A model generated the notes under the pieces. It had not been told where the DNA came from and made no database searches. It saw only the letters and a program-made list of their open reading frames with translations. From JAKZSU01 sp047517485 (GTDB lineage Bacteria > Pseudomonadota > Alphaproteobacteria > UBA7887), in the NCBI GenBank assembly GCA_047517485.1, contig JAKZSU010000014.1, positions 1 through 8,218 of the forward strand: DNA of 8,218 nt, in the 5' to 3' direction. Positions 1-7,367 of this stretch are shown here, piece after piece. The position numbers and the translations under genes are program-made. How positions within the stretch are numbered: position 1 is the stretch's first letter; each line of letters opens with the position of its first letter.

Positions 1-71
1 GACGAGCCAAGCTCGCCCGCATTTACCACAGGCCCATCAACAGCAACTTTCTTCTCAAAATTATCGGTCAT
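1..71 (-). CDS. Unidentified protein, N-terminal fragment cut by the window edge
   Basis: An ATG at 71 reads leftward off the window edge for 23 complete codons without a stop, beginning MTDNFEKKVAVDGPVVNAGE. The start is well supported by a consensus AGGAGG Shine-Dalgarno on the minus strand at 85-80, eight bases before the ATG. The visible N-terminus is hydrophilic, with no signal peptide or membrane segment. The gene is divergent from hemA and the two share the 72-234 intergenic region. I do not recognise the family from so few residues. The Shine-Dalgarno overlaps one arm of a perfect inverted repeat (82-121), which may control this gene. Confidence 0.7.
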   Translation of the reverse strand, partial: MTDNFEKKVAVDGPVVNAGELGS

Positions 72-81
72 GTTCCGGTCC

Positions 82-121
82 TCCTTGGACACTTCGATTA
101 AGCCAATTCTGTGTCCAAGGA
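82..121. promoter_or_regulatory. Perfect 11-bp inverted repeat in a divergent leader, overlapping a Shine-Dalgarno
   Basis: TCCTTGGACAC at 82-92 and GTGTCCAAGGA at 111-121 are exact reverse complements separated by 18 bases. In the transcript of the minus-strand gene starting at 71 this would fold into an 11-bp hairpin whose 3' arm includes the AAGGA part of the AAGGAGG ribosome binding site. As DNA it could instead be a two-half-site operator between the divergent genes. There is no T-run directly after it on either strand, so it is not an intrinsic terminator. The function is inferred from position; the repeat itself is seen directly. Confidence 0.6.
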
Positions 122-234
122 AATCGGGTCCGACTCAAAATAACGGGACAGTGACTTGCGTCTGAGGTGCGATGCGATACCCTTCACCGGGATGGCATCC
201 GTCTTTTGGTCGGAAGCAAAAAAGAGAGTCCGCT

Positions 235-1449
235 ATGGATTATGAGCGTTTCTTCGCTGAATCCCTCGATTCGTTGAAGGATGAGGGGCGGTATCGCGTC
301 TTCGCCGACGTCGCCCGTCAGTCCGGTAAGTTTCCCCGCGCGACGTATTTCAGCGACGGCTCCGAACGGGATGTGACGATTTGGTGCAGTAACGACTATC
401 TCGGCATGGGGCAGAATCCCACCGTGACCGAGGCGATGATCGAGGCGATCAACACCGCCGGCGCCGGTTCGGGCGGAACTCGCAATATTTCCGGCACGAC
501 CCATTACCACGTCATGTTGGAGCGCGAATTGGCCGACCTGCACGGCAAGGAGGCGGCGCTGCTGTTCACCTCCGGCTATATCTCCAACGACGCGACCTTG
601 AGTACGCTCGGGTCGATGCTGCCGGGCTGCGTGATCCTCTCGGACGCGATGAACCACGCCTCGATGATCCAAGGCGTGAGGCACTCTCAGTCACCGAAGA
701 AAATATTTAGACATAACGATGTAGCGCATCTTGATGAGCTTTTAGCTGAGCTCGATCCGAACTTGCCCAAGATCGTCGCTTTCGAATCGGTCTATTCGAT
801 GGATGGCGACATCGCGCCGATCCGCGAGCTCTGCGCGGTTGCCAAGCGCCACGGCGCGCTGACCTATCTCGACGAAGTCCATGCGGTCGGCATGTACGGC
901 CCGCGCGGCGGCGGAGTCGCCGAGCGCGAGGGGCTGATGGATCAACTCGATATCATCGAGGGGACGTTGGCCAAGGCGTTCGGCGTCATGGGCGGCTATA
1001 TCGCCGCATCGGCGAATGTGGTCGATGTCGTGCGGTCCTACGCGTCCGGATTCATTTTCACCACTTCCATCCCGCCCGCGGTCGCCGCCGGCGCGCTCGC
1101 GGCGGTGCGCTATCTCAAGGTCAGCAACACCGAGCGCGAGCGCCATCAGGAACGCGCCGCCACGCTCAAGCGGCGGCTCCACGACATCGGCATTCCAGTG
1201 ATGGAAAATCCGAGCCACATCGTGCCGGTCATGGTTGGCGATCCGGTACTGTGCAAACGGGCGAGCGACGAGCTGCTGCGCGATTTCAATATCTATGTGC
1301 AGCCGATCAACTATCCGACGGTCCCGCGCGGCACCGAGCGCTTGCGGATTACGCCATCGCCGTTGCATAGCGACGAAATGATGGATCATTTGGTGAATTC
1401 GCTACGCCAGCTCTGGGCCCACCTGGATATCAGCCAGGCCGCGGCGTAG
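235..1449 (+). CDS. hemA: 5-aminolevulinate synthase (C4 pathway)
   Basis: This is the PLP enzyme that condenses glycine with succinyl-CoA to 5-aminolevulinate, the first committed step of tetrapyrrole synthesis in Alphaproteobacteria. The product is 404 residues, close to the roughly 400-410 usual for bacterial ALAS. Visible family marks are the N-terminal YERFF...DEGRYRVFADV segment, the glycine-rich GAGSGGTRNISG stretch (about 76-87), the PLP-contacting YLDEVHAVG (D213, H216) and the Schiff-base lysine in TLAKAFG (K247). The reading frame is open back to ATG 172, but the family N-terminus matches ATG 235, which has a GAGAG at 224-228 in front of it. The closest relative fold is 2-amino-3-ketobutyrate CoA ligase or AONS, but the RNISG...HNDVAHL and VYSMDGDIAPI segments read as ALAS. 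An AT-rich run with atypical codons lies at about 691-750. A small gene follows after 16 bases and is probably cotranscribed. Confidence 0.95.
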   Translation: MDYERFFAESLDSLKDEGRYRVFADVARQSGKFPRATYFSDGSERDVTIWCSNDYLGMGQNPTVTEAMIEAINTAGAGSGGTRNISGTTHYHVMLERELADLHGKEAALLFTSGYISNDATLSTLGSMLPGCVILSDAMNHASMIQGVRHSQSPKKIFRHNDVAHLDELLAELDPNLPKIVAFESVYSMDGDIAPIRELCAVAKRHGALTYLDEVHAVGMYGPRGGGVAEREGLMDQLDIIEGTLAKAFGVMGGYIAASANVVDVVRSYASGFIFTTSIPPAVAAGALAAVRYLKVSNTERERHQERAATLKRRLHDIGIPVMENPSHIVPVMVGDPVLCKRASDELLRDFNIYVQPINYPTVPRGTERLRITPSPLHSDEMMDHLVNSLRQLWAHLDISQAAA

Positions 1450-1465
1450 GGCGCAATAGGACGCG

Positions 1466-1681
1466 ATGACGGCACCCGAAGGGTTCGACCGGAACGCGGT
1501 CATTTACGAGTTCGTCCATATCGGCGGGTCGGTCAAGGTCACCGCGATCGATCCGTCGTCGTTCAAGGAAGTGTCGATCGTCGGCTCGCCACGGGTCAGC
1601 GAAGGCGAGCTGAAGCGCTTGGCGCTCCGCAAGCTCGAATATGTTCTCAACAGAGCGATCTCGGCGGGGCCCAAAGCCTGA
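1466..1681 (+). CDS. Small conserved-type protein of unknown function (DUF6898-like)
   Basis: A 71-residue soluble protein begins 16 bases after the hemA stop, from an ATG with a short AGGA at 1458-1461. It has no signal peptide, membrane segment or cysteine. The sequence is compact: an N-terminal beta-like half with VIYEFVHIGGSVKVTAID, then EVSIVGSPRVSEGELKRLA and a basic helical end with LRKLEYVLNRA. I recall a short alphaproteobacterial family of this shape (VKVTAID, EVSIVG, ALRKLEYVL) as DUF6898, but could not search for it. High GC at third positions and a sensible protein composition support real coding. Its place behind hemA suggests cotranscription; no function is known to me. Confidence 0.75.
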   Translation: MTAPEGFDRNAVIYEFVHIGGSVKVTAIDPSSFKEVSIVGSPRVSEGELKRLALRKLEYVLNRAISAGPKA

Positions 1682-1792
1682 TCGGCCGCAAACCGTCCCT
1701 TCCAGCACCCCGCGTTTTAAGTTAGACAGAAGTTGTGGGGCTCGCCCCGCGCCTGCGTAATAAAAAGCGTGCAGGAGGGGGACGCCGGCCGG

Positions 1793-2707
1793 ATGGCATA
1801 TTTTCTTCAGCAATTGATCAACGGGCTGACGCTCGGCAGCATCTACGGGCTGATCGCGATCGGCTATACGATGGTCTACGGCATCATCGGCATGATCAAT
1901 TTCGCCCACGGCGAGATCTATATGATCGGCGCTTTCATCGCGATCATCAGTTTTACCATCCTCGGCGCAGCCGGGATCACCTGGGTTCCGTTCACCCTGC
2001 TCATCGTGCTCGTGGTCACCATGCTGTTCACCGCGGCCTACGGCTGGACCATCGAGCGCGTCGCCTATCGGCCGTTGCGCGGCTCGCCGCGTCTTGCCGC
2101 GCTGATTTCGGCGATCGGCATGTCGTTGGCGTTGCAAAACTATGTGTTGCTGAGCCAGGGCGCGGGGGTCAAGGCAATCCAACCAATCATCACCGGTGGC
2201 TTGACCGTTATGGAAGCTGACGGGTTCAAGGTCACGCTCAGCTACATCCAGATCTTGGTCATGGTTCTCACCGTCGTCCTGATGGCGGCGTTCGCGACGA
2301 TGATCTCGCGGACCGCTCTCGGGCGGGCGCAACGGGCGTGCCAGCAGGACCAGAAGATGGCCATGCTGCTGGGCATTAATGTCGACCGGACGATCTCGCT
2401 GACCTTCGTCGTCGGCGCTGCCTTGGCGGCGGTCGCTGGAGTCATCGTCACCCTGTATTACGGGGTAATCGATTTCTTCATGGGCTTCATCGCCGGGCTC
2501 AAGGCGTTCACCGCCGCCGTCCTCGGCGGTATCGGCTCGCTACCCGGCGCCATGCTGGGCGGGCTGCTGCTGGGCCTGGTGGAAGCGTTTTTCTCCGGCT
2601 ATTTCACCGTCGAATACAAGGACGTGGCGGCATTCGGCATTCTTGTGTTGGTGTTGATATTCCGCCCCACCGGTCTGCTCGGCCAGCCGGAAATCGAGAA
2701 AGTATGA
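1793..2707 (+). CDS. livH: Branched-chain amino-acid ABC transporter permease LivH
   Basis: This is one of the two membrane-channel subunits of a high-affinity leucine/isoleucine/valine importer in the inner membrane. The 304-residue product is close to E. coli LivH (about 308). It opens with FLQQLINGLTLGSIYGLIAI and the family hallmark GYTMVYGIIGMINFAHGE, and is hydrophobic almost throughout, with about eight membrane segments. The cytoplasmic coupling loop is GRAQRACQQDQKMAMLLGIN (about residues 173-192), and the C-terminus has the usual FRPTGLLG. The frame is open upstream to 1733 with an in-frame GTG at 1769, but ATG 1793 fits the family start. The AGGAGG at 1773-1778 is 14 bases away, which is rather far. 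livM follows after only four bases. Ligands beyond LIV, such as other amino acids or amides, are possible in this permease family. Confidence 0.93.
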   Translation: MAYFLQQLINGLTLGSIYGLIAIGYTMVYGIIGMINFAHGEIYMIGAFIAIISFTILGAAGITWVPFTLLIVLVVTMLFTAAYGWTIERVAYRPLRGSPRLAALISAIGMSLALQNYVLLSQGAGVKAIQPIITGGLTVMEADGFKVTLSYIQILVMVLTVVLMAAFATMISRTALGRAQRACQQDQKMAMLLGINVDRTISLTFVVGAALAAVAGVIVTLYYGVIDFFMGFIAGLKAFTAAVLGGIGSLPGAMLGGLLLGLVEAFFSGYFTVEYKDVAAFGILVLVLIFRPTGLLGQPEIEKV

Positions 2708-2711
2708 CCTT

Positions 2712-4010
2712 GTGAGCGAAGCGGCAATCGACGCGGGGCGCGGCAACGCGCTCGTCGGCACGTTCAAAGAGGCCGCGCTCGCCGCATTTGTCGCCGCCAT
2801 AATCAGCGTCCCACTTTTGGGCCTACGTTTGATTGCCGGCATCGACGGACTGGAAGTCGTTGGGCGCTGGGACTGGATTCTCAAAGCTGTCGCCTTTGTC
2901 TTCGTCGGCCGCTTCGCCCTGTCGTCGTTGCGCGGCGCCCGGCCGGCCTTTGCCGCCGTCGGCTCGGGCGCCAACGCGCTTGGCGCCCGCATTCGGCGCT
3001 ACCAGTCGCCACTCGGATTTGTCGCCCTGGGGGTGGCGATCGCTTTGCCGGCGCTGCCGTTCGCCGACCGCTATGTCGTCGATATCGCGGGTTTGGTGCT
3101 GATCTACGTCATGCTCGGTTGGGGTCTCAATATCGTCGTCGGTCTCGCCGGGCTCCTCGACCTAGGGTACGTCGCGTTCTACGCGGTGGGCGCCTATAGC
3201 TTTGCGCTGCTCGGGACCACCCATGGCTGGAGTTTTTGGGTCTGCCTGCCGCTGGCCGGTGCGTGCGCCGCCGGGTTCGGTATATTGCTTGGCTATCCGG
3301 TGCTCAGGTTGCGCGGCGATTATCTCGCCATCGTCACCCTCGGGTTCGGCGAGATAGTTCGCGTCGTATTGACCAACTGGGTGGCATTCTCCGGTGGCCC
3401 GAATGGCATCGCCGGGATACCGCGGCCATCGTTTTTTGGCCTGGTGTTTTCCCGGCGCATTAAGGACGGTGAAACCGGGTTCCACGATTATTTTGGCATC
3501 GACTACGCCGGCGAACATCGGGTCTTCTATCTCTATTTCATCATTCTGATGCTCGCGGTCCTTACCAATTGGTTCGTTTTGCGCATTCGTCGGCTCCCCA
3601 TCGGGCGCGCGTGGGAGGCGCTGCGCGAGGATGAAATCGCCTGTCGTTCGCTGGGCATCAATCCGGTCAACACCAAGCTTTCGGCGTTTGCCCTCGGTGC
3701 GATGTTCGCCGGTTTCGCCGGCTCGTTTTTCGCCACGCGTGCGGGTTTCGTCAGCCCGGAAAGTTTCACCTTCATCGAGTCCGCGATTATCCTTTCGATC
3801 GTCGTCCTCGGCGGCATGGGCAGCCAGGTCGGCGTCGTTTTCGCGGCGGTGGCGATTATTGTCGTGCCCGAGGTGCTGCGCGAGTTCTCCGAATACCGCA
3901 TGCTGGTGTTCGGCAGCGCGATGGTGCTGATTATGATCTGGCGCCCGCGCGGTTTGCTGGCGCACCGCCAAGCGACTATCCGGTTGCATCCGGCGGGAGG
4001 CTACAGGTGA
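2712..4010 (+). CDS. livM: Branched-chain amino-acid ABC transporter permease LivM
   Basis: This is the second channel subunit, pairing with LivH in the inner membrane. The product is 432 residues (E. coli LivM about 425), starting at GTG 2712, four bases after the livH stop; the leader has only a weak purine run, so translation may be coupled to livH. The N-terminal third (about 1-105) is the extension typical of LivM, with hydrophobic spans at about 18-40 and 55-75. The core then gives LGWGLNIVVGLAGLLDLGYVAFYAVGAY-type transmembrane sequence and GGPNGIAGIPRPSFFG. The coupling helix is GRAWEALREDEIACRSLGIN (about 301-320), followed by FAGFAGSFFATRAGFVSPESFTF, VVLGGMGSQVG and the C-terminal WRPRGLL. 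These strings match the LIV family closely. The stop overlaps the livG GTG start by four bases. Confidence 0.94.
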   Translation: MSEAAIDAGRGNALVGTFKEAALAAFVAAIISVPLLGLRLIAGIDGLEVVGRWDWILKAVAFVFVGRFALSSLRGARPAFAAVGSGANALGARIRRYQSPLGFVALGVAIALPALPFADRYVVDIAGLVLIYVMLGWGLNIVVGLAGLLDLGYVAFYAVGAYSFALLGTTHGWSFWVCLPLAGACAAGFGILLGYPVLRLRGDYLAIVTLGFGEIVRVVLTNWVAFSGGPNGIAGIPRPSFFGLVFSRRIKDGETGFHDYFGIDYAGEHRVFYLYFIILMLAVLTNWFVLRIRRLPIGRAWEALREDEIACRSLGINPVNTKLSAFALGAMFAGFAGSFFATRAGFVSPESFTFIESAIILSIVVLGGMGSQVGVVFAAVAIIVVPEVLREFSEYRMLVFGSAMVLIMIWRPRGLLAHRQATIRLHPAGGYR

Positions 4011-4837
4011 CCGCGGCGCCGTTGCTGACGGTCGAACATCTGACCATGCGGTTCGGCGGTCTGGTGGCGATCGACGATTTGTCGTTCGCCGCGATGACCG
4101 GGCAGATCACCGCGATTATCGGCCCCAACGGTGCCGGTAAGACCACGGTATTCAATTGCCTGACCGGGTTCTACCGGCCAGGCGTCGGCAAACTCACACT
4201 CGCCCGTCCCGATGCTCCCGAGGTGCTGCTCGAGCGGACCGACGGGTTTCGTATCGCCCGCGCCGGTATCGCCCGGACGTTTCAGAACATCCGCTTGTTT
4301 CCGGTGATGTCGGTGCTCGAAAATCTCATCGTCGCGCAGCACCAGACCCTGATGGACGCGTCGATGTTTTCGATCGCCGGCATATTCGGGCTTGCGCGCT
4401 ACAAAAACGCCGAGCGCGACGCCGTCGAGCGCGCCCGTTTCTGGCTCGACCGAGTAGGGTTGATCGACGATGCGGACCGCATCGCCGGCGAGCTTCCCTA
4501 TGGCGCCCAGCGGCGGCTCGAAATCGCTCGCGCGATGTGCACGGTGCCGACCCTGCTCTGCCTCGACGAACCCGCGGCCGGCTTGAACCCGCGCGAATCG
4601 GCCGAACTCAACGCCCTGTTGCTCGATATTCGCGCCAGCCAGGGGATCGGCCTGCTGCTCATCGAGCACGACATGAAAGTTGTAATGGAGATTTCCGACC
4701 ACATCGTGGTCCTCGACTACGGCCGCAAAATCGCCGACGGCACGCCGGCCGAAATTCGCGCCGATCCGGCGGTCATCCGAGCTTATCTCGGTGAGCCCGA
4801 CAAGCCCGAAACCAACGACGCGGAGGCCTCGACATGA
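4007..4837 (+). CDS. livG: Branched-chain amino-acid ABC transporter ATP-binding protein LivG
   Basis: This is the first of two cytoplasmic ATPases that drive the LIV importer. It has 276 residues with Walker A GPNGAGKTT (39-47), Q-loop glutamine in RTFQNIRLF (Q93), signature region LPYGAQRRLEIARA (163-176), Walker B LLCLDEP (183-189), the D-loop AGLNP, and H-loop LLIEHDM (H221). The signature reads YGAQR rather than LSGGQ, which is normal for LivG, as are the long insertion between Q-loop and signature and the C-terminal DGTPAEIRADPAVIRAYLGE. The start is GTG 4007, inside the GTGA overlap with livM, preceded by GGGAGG at 3995-4000. Such overlaps suggest translational coupling and matched subunit amounts. 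The C-terminus overlaps livF by four bases. Confidence 0.95.
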   Translation: MTAAPLLTVEHLTMRFGGLVAIDDLSFAAMTGQITAIIGPNGAGKTTVFNCLTGFYRPGVGKLTLARPDAPEVLLERTDGFRIARAGIARTFQNIRLFPVMSVLENLIVAQHQTLMDASMFSIAGIFGLARYKNAERDAVERARFWLDRVGLIDDADRIAGELPYGAQRRLEIARAMCTVPTLLCLDEPAAGLNPRESAELNALLLDIRASQGIGLLLIEHDMKVVMEISDHIVVLDYGRKIADGTPAEIRADPAVIRAYLGEPDKPETNDAEAST

Positions 4838-5544
4838 TGCTGTCGATCACCGGGCTGCATACGTCCTACGGGCCGGTCAAGGCTTTGCGCGGAGTCGATC
4901 TCGAAGTCGCTCAAGGGGAGATCGTCACGCTGATCGGCGCCAATGGCGCCGGCAAGTCGACTTTGCTGATGAGTATTTGCGGCACCCCGCGCGCCAGCGC
5001 GGGACAGGTGCTGTTCGACGGCGAGGATATTACCGCGCTTCCCACCTTCCGGATCGTCCGGCGCGGCATCGCCCAGGCGCCCGAGGGGCGGCGGATTTTT
5101 CCCCGCATGACGGTACTCGAGAATCTCCAGATGGGCGCGGTGACCGCGGACGAGTCACACTTTGACGCCGATCTCGAGCGTGTTTTCATCGTATTTCCCA
5201 TCCTCGCGGAACGCCGCGATCAGCGCGGCGGCACCTTGTCCGGCGGCGAACAGCAAATGCTCGCGATCGCCCGCGCCCTGATGAGCCGGCCGCGGCTGCT
5301 GCTGCTCGACGAACCCTCGCTCGGCCTTGCCCCCTTGTTCGTCAAACAGATCTTCGAGGTCATCGGCGAGATCAACCGTCGCGACGGGATGACCATTTTG
5401 TTGGTCGAGCAAAACGCCTATCATGCGCTGCGTTTGGCGCATCGCGGCTACGTCATGGCCAACGGCCGTATCGTTCTGCGCGGCACCGGCGCCGAATTGC
5501 TGGCTAACGAAGAGGTGCAGAGCGCCTATCTCGAGGGCGGTTAG
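4834..5544 (+). CDS. livF: Branched-chain amino-acid ABC transporter ATP-binding protein LivF
   Basis: This is the second ATPase of the LIV importer and the presumed heterodimer partner of LivG. It has 236 residues, the usual LivF size. Motifs in order are Walker A GANGAGKS (35-42), Q-loop in RGIAQAPEGRRIFP (Q81), canonical signature LSGGEQQ (135-141), Walker B LLLLDEP (155-161) with SLGLAP, and VEQNA (192-196), where glutamine replaces the switch histidine as is usual in LivF. The end LLANEEVQSAYLEGG is also typical. ATG 4834 lies in an ATGA overlap with the livG stop and is preceded by CGGAGG at 4821-4826, seven bases away. The livF stop TAG forms part of the AGGAGG that serves the next gene. 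Confidence 0.95.
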   Translation: MMLSITGLHTSYGPVKALRGVDLEVAQGEIVTLIGANGAGKSTLLMSICGTPRASAGQVLFDGEDITALPTFRIVRRGIAQAPEGRRIFPRMTVLENLQMGAVTADESHFDADLERVFIVFPILAERRDQRGGTLSGGEQQMLAIARALMSRPRLLLLDEPSLGLAPLFVKQIFEVIGEINRRDGMTILLVEQNAYHALRLAHRGYVMANGRIVLRGTGAELLANEEVQSAYLEGG

Positions 5545-5555
5545 GAGGTGCGGAC

Positions 5556-5903
5556 GTGATCGTTCCGTTGAGCGGCGTGTCGATTTTGGTGTTCATTGGC
5601 GTGACCTTGATTCTCGCCGGTGGAGCGGCGATTCTGGCCGGCATCGCAATCGCCGGGACCTGGCGGCCGGCCTGGCAAGTCATCTTTGCCTGCATCGGAT
5701 TGGGCCTATCCGACCGTTTCCTGCTGTATGCTTTGTTTGACGGCGCGCTTTTGTCGCCGCTAGGTTTGGTATTCGATACCGCCGTTCTTATGCTGTTCGG
5801 TTTGGTGGCCTATCGTTTGGCGTGGGTTGGTGGCATGGTGCGACAATATCCGTGGCAGTACGAAAAGGCCGGTCCCTGGCGCATCCGACCCAAGCAGGGA
5901 TGA
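5556..5903 (+). CDS. Small membrane protein in the liv cluster (DUF6867-like)
   Basis: A 115-residue protein starts at GTG 5556, 11 bases after livF, with a strong AGGAGG at 5543-5548 that overlaps the livF stop. Three hydrophobic stretches are visible at about 7-34, 40-60 and 68-90. The second is followed by LSDRFLLYALFDG, and the C-terminal 25 residues are basic and aromatic (RQYPWQYEKAGPWRIRP), probably cytoplasmic. It has no ABC, binding-protein or enzyme motif. I recall a small membrane family placed next to livF in alphaproteobacterial LIV clusters under the name DUF6867, with the same WRP, FD..LL..LVFDTA and QYPW-type landmarks; this is from memory only. Being between livF and livJ suggests an accessory role in transporter assembly or regulation, but no function is demonstrated to my knowledge. 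Confidence 0.82.
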   Translation: MIVPLSGVSILVFIGVTLILAGGAAILAGIAIAGTWRPAWQVIFACIGLGLSDRFLLYALFDGALLSPLGLVFDTAVLMLFGLVAYRLAWVGGMVRQYPWQYEKAGPWRIRPKQG

Positions 5904-5998
5904 TCGGCGGGGACTGGAAAAGGCGGTTTGCGATCGCGATGTATGATGGCGGAGCGCGCCATATCGAGTTGATGGGATGCAGGGGGATGTTGAGAGAT

Positions 5999-7114
<1,116 letters not shown>

Positions 7115-7131
7115 TCGGCGCATTGAACGGG

Positions 7132-7164
7132 GTCGGCGGCGAACGTATCGCCGCCGGCTTTTTT
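7132..7164 (+). terminator. Intrinsic terminator of the liv cluster
   Basis: GTCGGCGGCGA (7132-7142) pairs with TCGCCGCCGGC (7148-7158) in an 11-bp GC-rich stem with one G-T wobble and a five-base loop. It is followed at once by six T residues (7159-7164). It lies 17 bases after the livJ stop. The last T coincides with the first base of the inserted palindromic element. Confidence 0.93.
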
Positions 7165-7197
7165 AGAGCACGTCCTTTCCTGATGGAACCGGTTTGA
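7164..7197 (+). repeat. Left terminal inverted repeat of the MITE-like element
   Basis: This 34-base arm matches the reverse complement of 7334-7367 at 33 positions. Its first base is also the last T of the livJ terminator tract. Confidence 0.9.
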
Positions 7198-7333
7198 TGG
7201 GGCAGATTGGCTTTTCGCGTAGGCGCGGCGCGACGGGCGATGTGTGTGCATCGGCCGAGCGTCGCAACGCATCAGATAGGCCAATATGCCCCACCAGAGG
7301 CCGCGCGCCTAACCACGGCGCACAGGCGTGCCG

Positions 7334-7367
7334 TCAAACCGGTTCCATCAGCAAAGGACGTGCTCTA
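7334..7367 (-). repeat. Right terminal inverted repeat of the MITE-like element
   Basis: This 34-base arm is the reverse complement of 7164-7197 with one mismatch. Its outer three bases (CTA on the plus strand, 7365-7367) are the TAG stop codon of the minus-strand M23 frame. Confidence 0.9.

Larger units (their letters stand above)
7164..7367. mobile_element. MITE-like non-coding element with 34-bp terminal inverted repeats
   Basis: TAGAGCACGTCCTTT... at 7164-7197 and ...AAAGGACGTGCTCTA at 7334-7367 are reverse complements over 34 bases with a single mismatch (C at 7179 opposite C at 7352). Both ends finish in TA, as expected for a TA target duplication of the IS630/Tc1-mariner kind. Inside are a second inverted pair, 7198-7211 with 7280-7293 (13 of 14 bases), and a nested hairpin (7230-7235 with 7260-7265, then CGATG 7238-7242 with CATCG 7249-7253). 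No plausible protein is encoded in 204 bases, so it would depend on a transposase elsewhere. An alternative is a bacterial interspersed palindromic repeat with no transposition history. The terminal repeats are certain; the mobile nature is inferred. Confidence 0.75.

Noticed and set aside
172..234. Longer hemA start at ATG 172
   Set aside because: The extra 21 residues are not like the ALAS N-terminus, which begins near MDYERFF; ATG 235 has its own purine-rich site.
742..1389. 215-residue minus-strand frame opposite hemA
   Set aside because: Composition (rich in R, D, H, A) and lack of any recognisable family are typical of an antisense shadow of a GC-rich gene.
1735..1750. GC hairpin before livH as a terminator of the hemA transcript
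   Set aside because: The six-pair stem is not followed by a T-run, so I do not call it a terminator.
1430..2332. 300-residue minus-strand frame opposite the small gene and livH
   Set aside because: It is long only because of codon bias in the real plus-strand genes; the product is low-complexity and charged (DHRRERRHQDD-like) and covers two genuine genes.
3162..3989. 275-residue minus-strand frame opposite livM
   Set aside because: Antisense shadow of livM with the same charged, family-less composition.
5822..5998. N-terminal extension of the binding protein from ATG 5822
   Set aside because: The extension overlaps the preceding membrane-protein gene and would place the clear Sec signal peptide in the middle of the protein.
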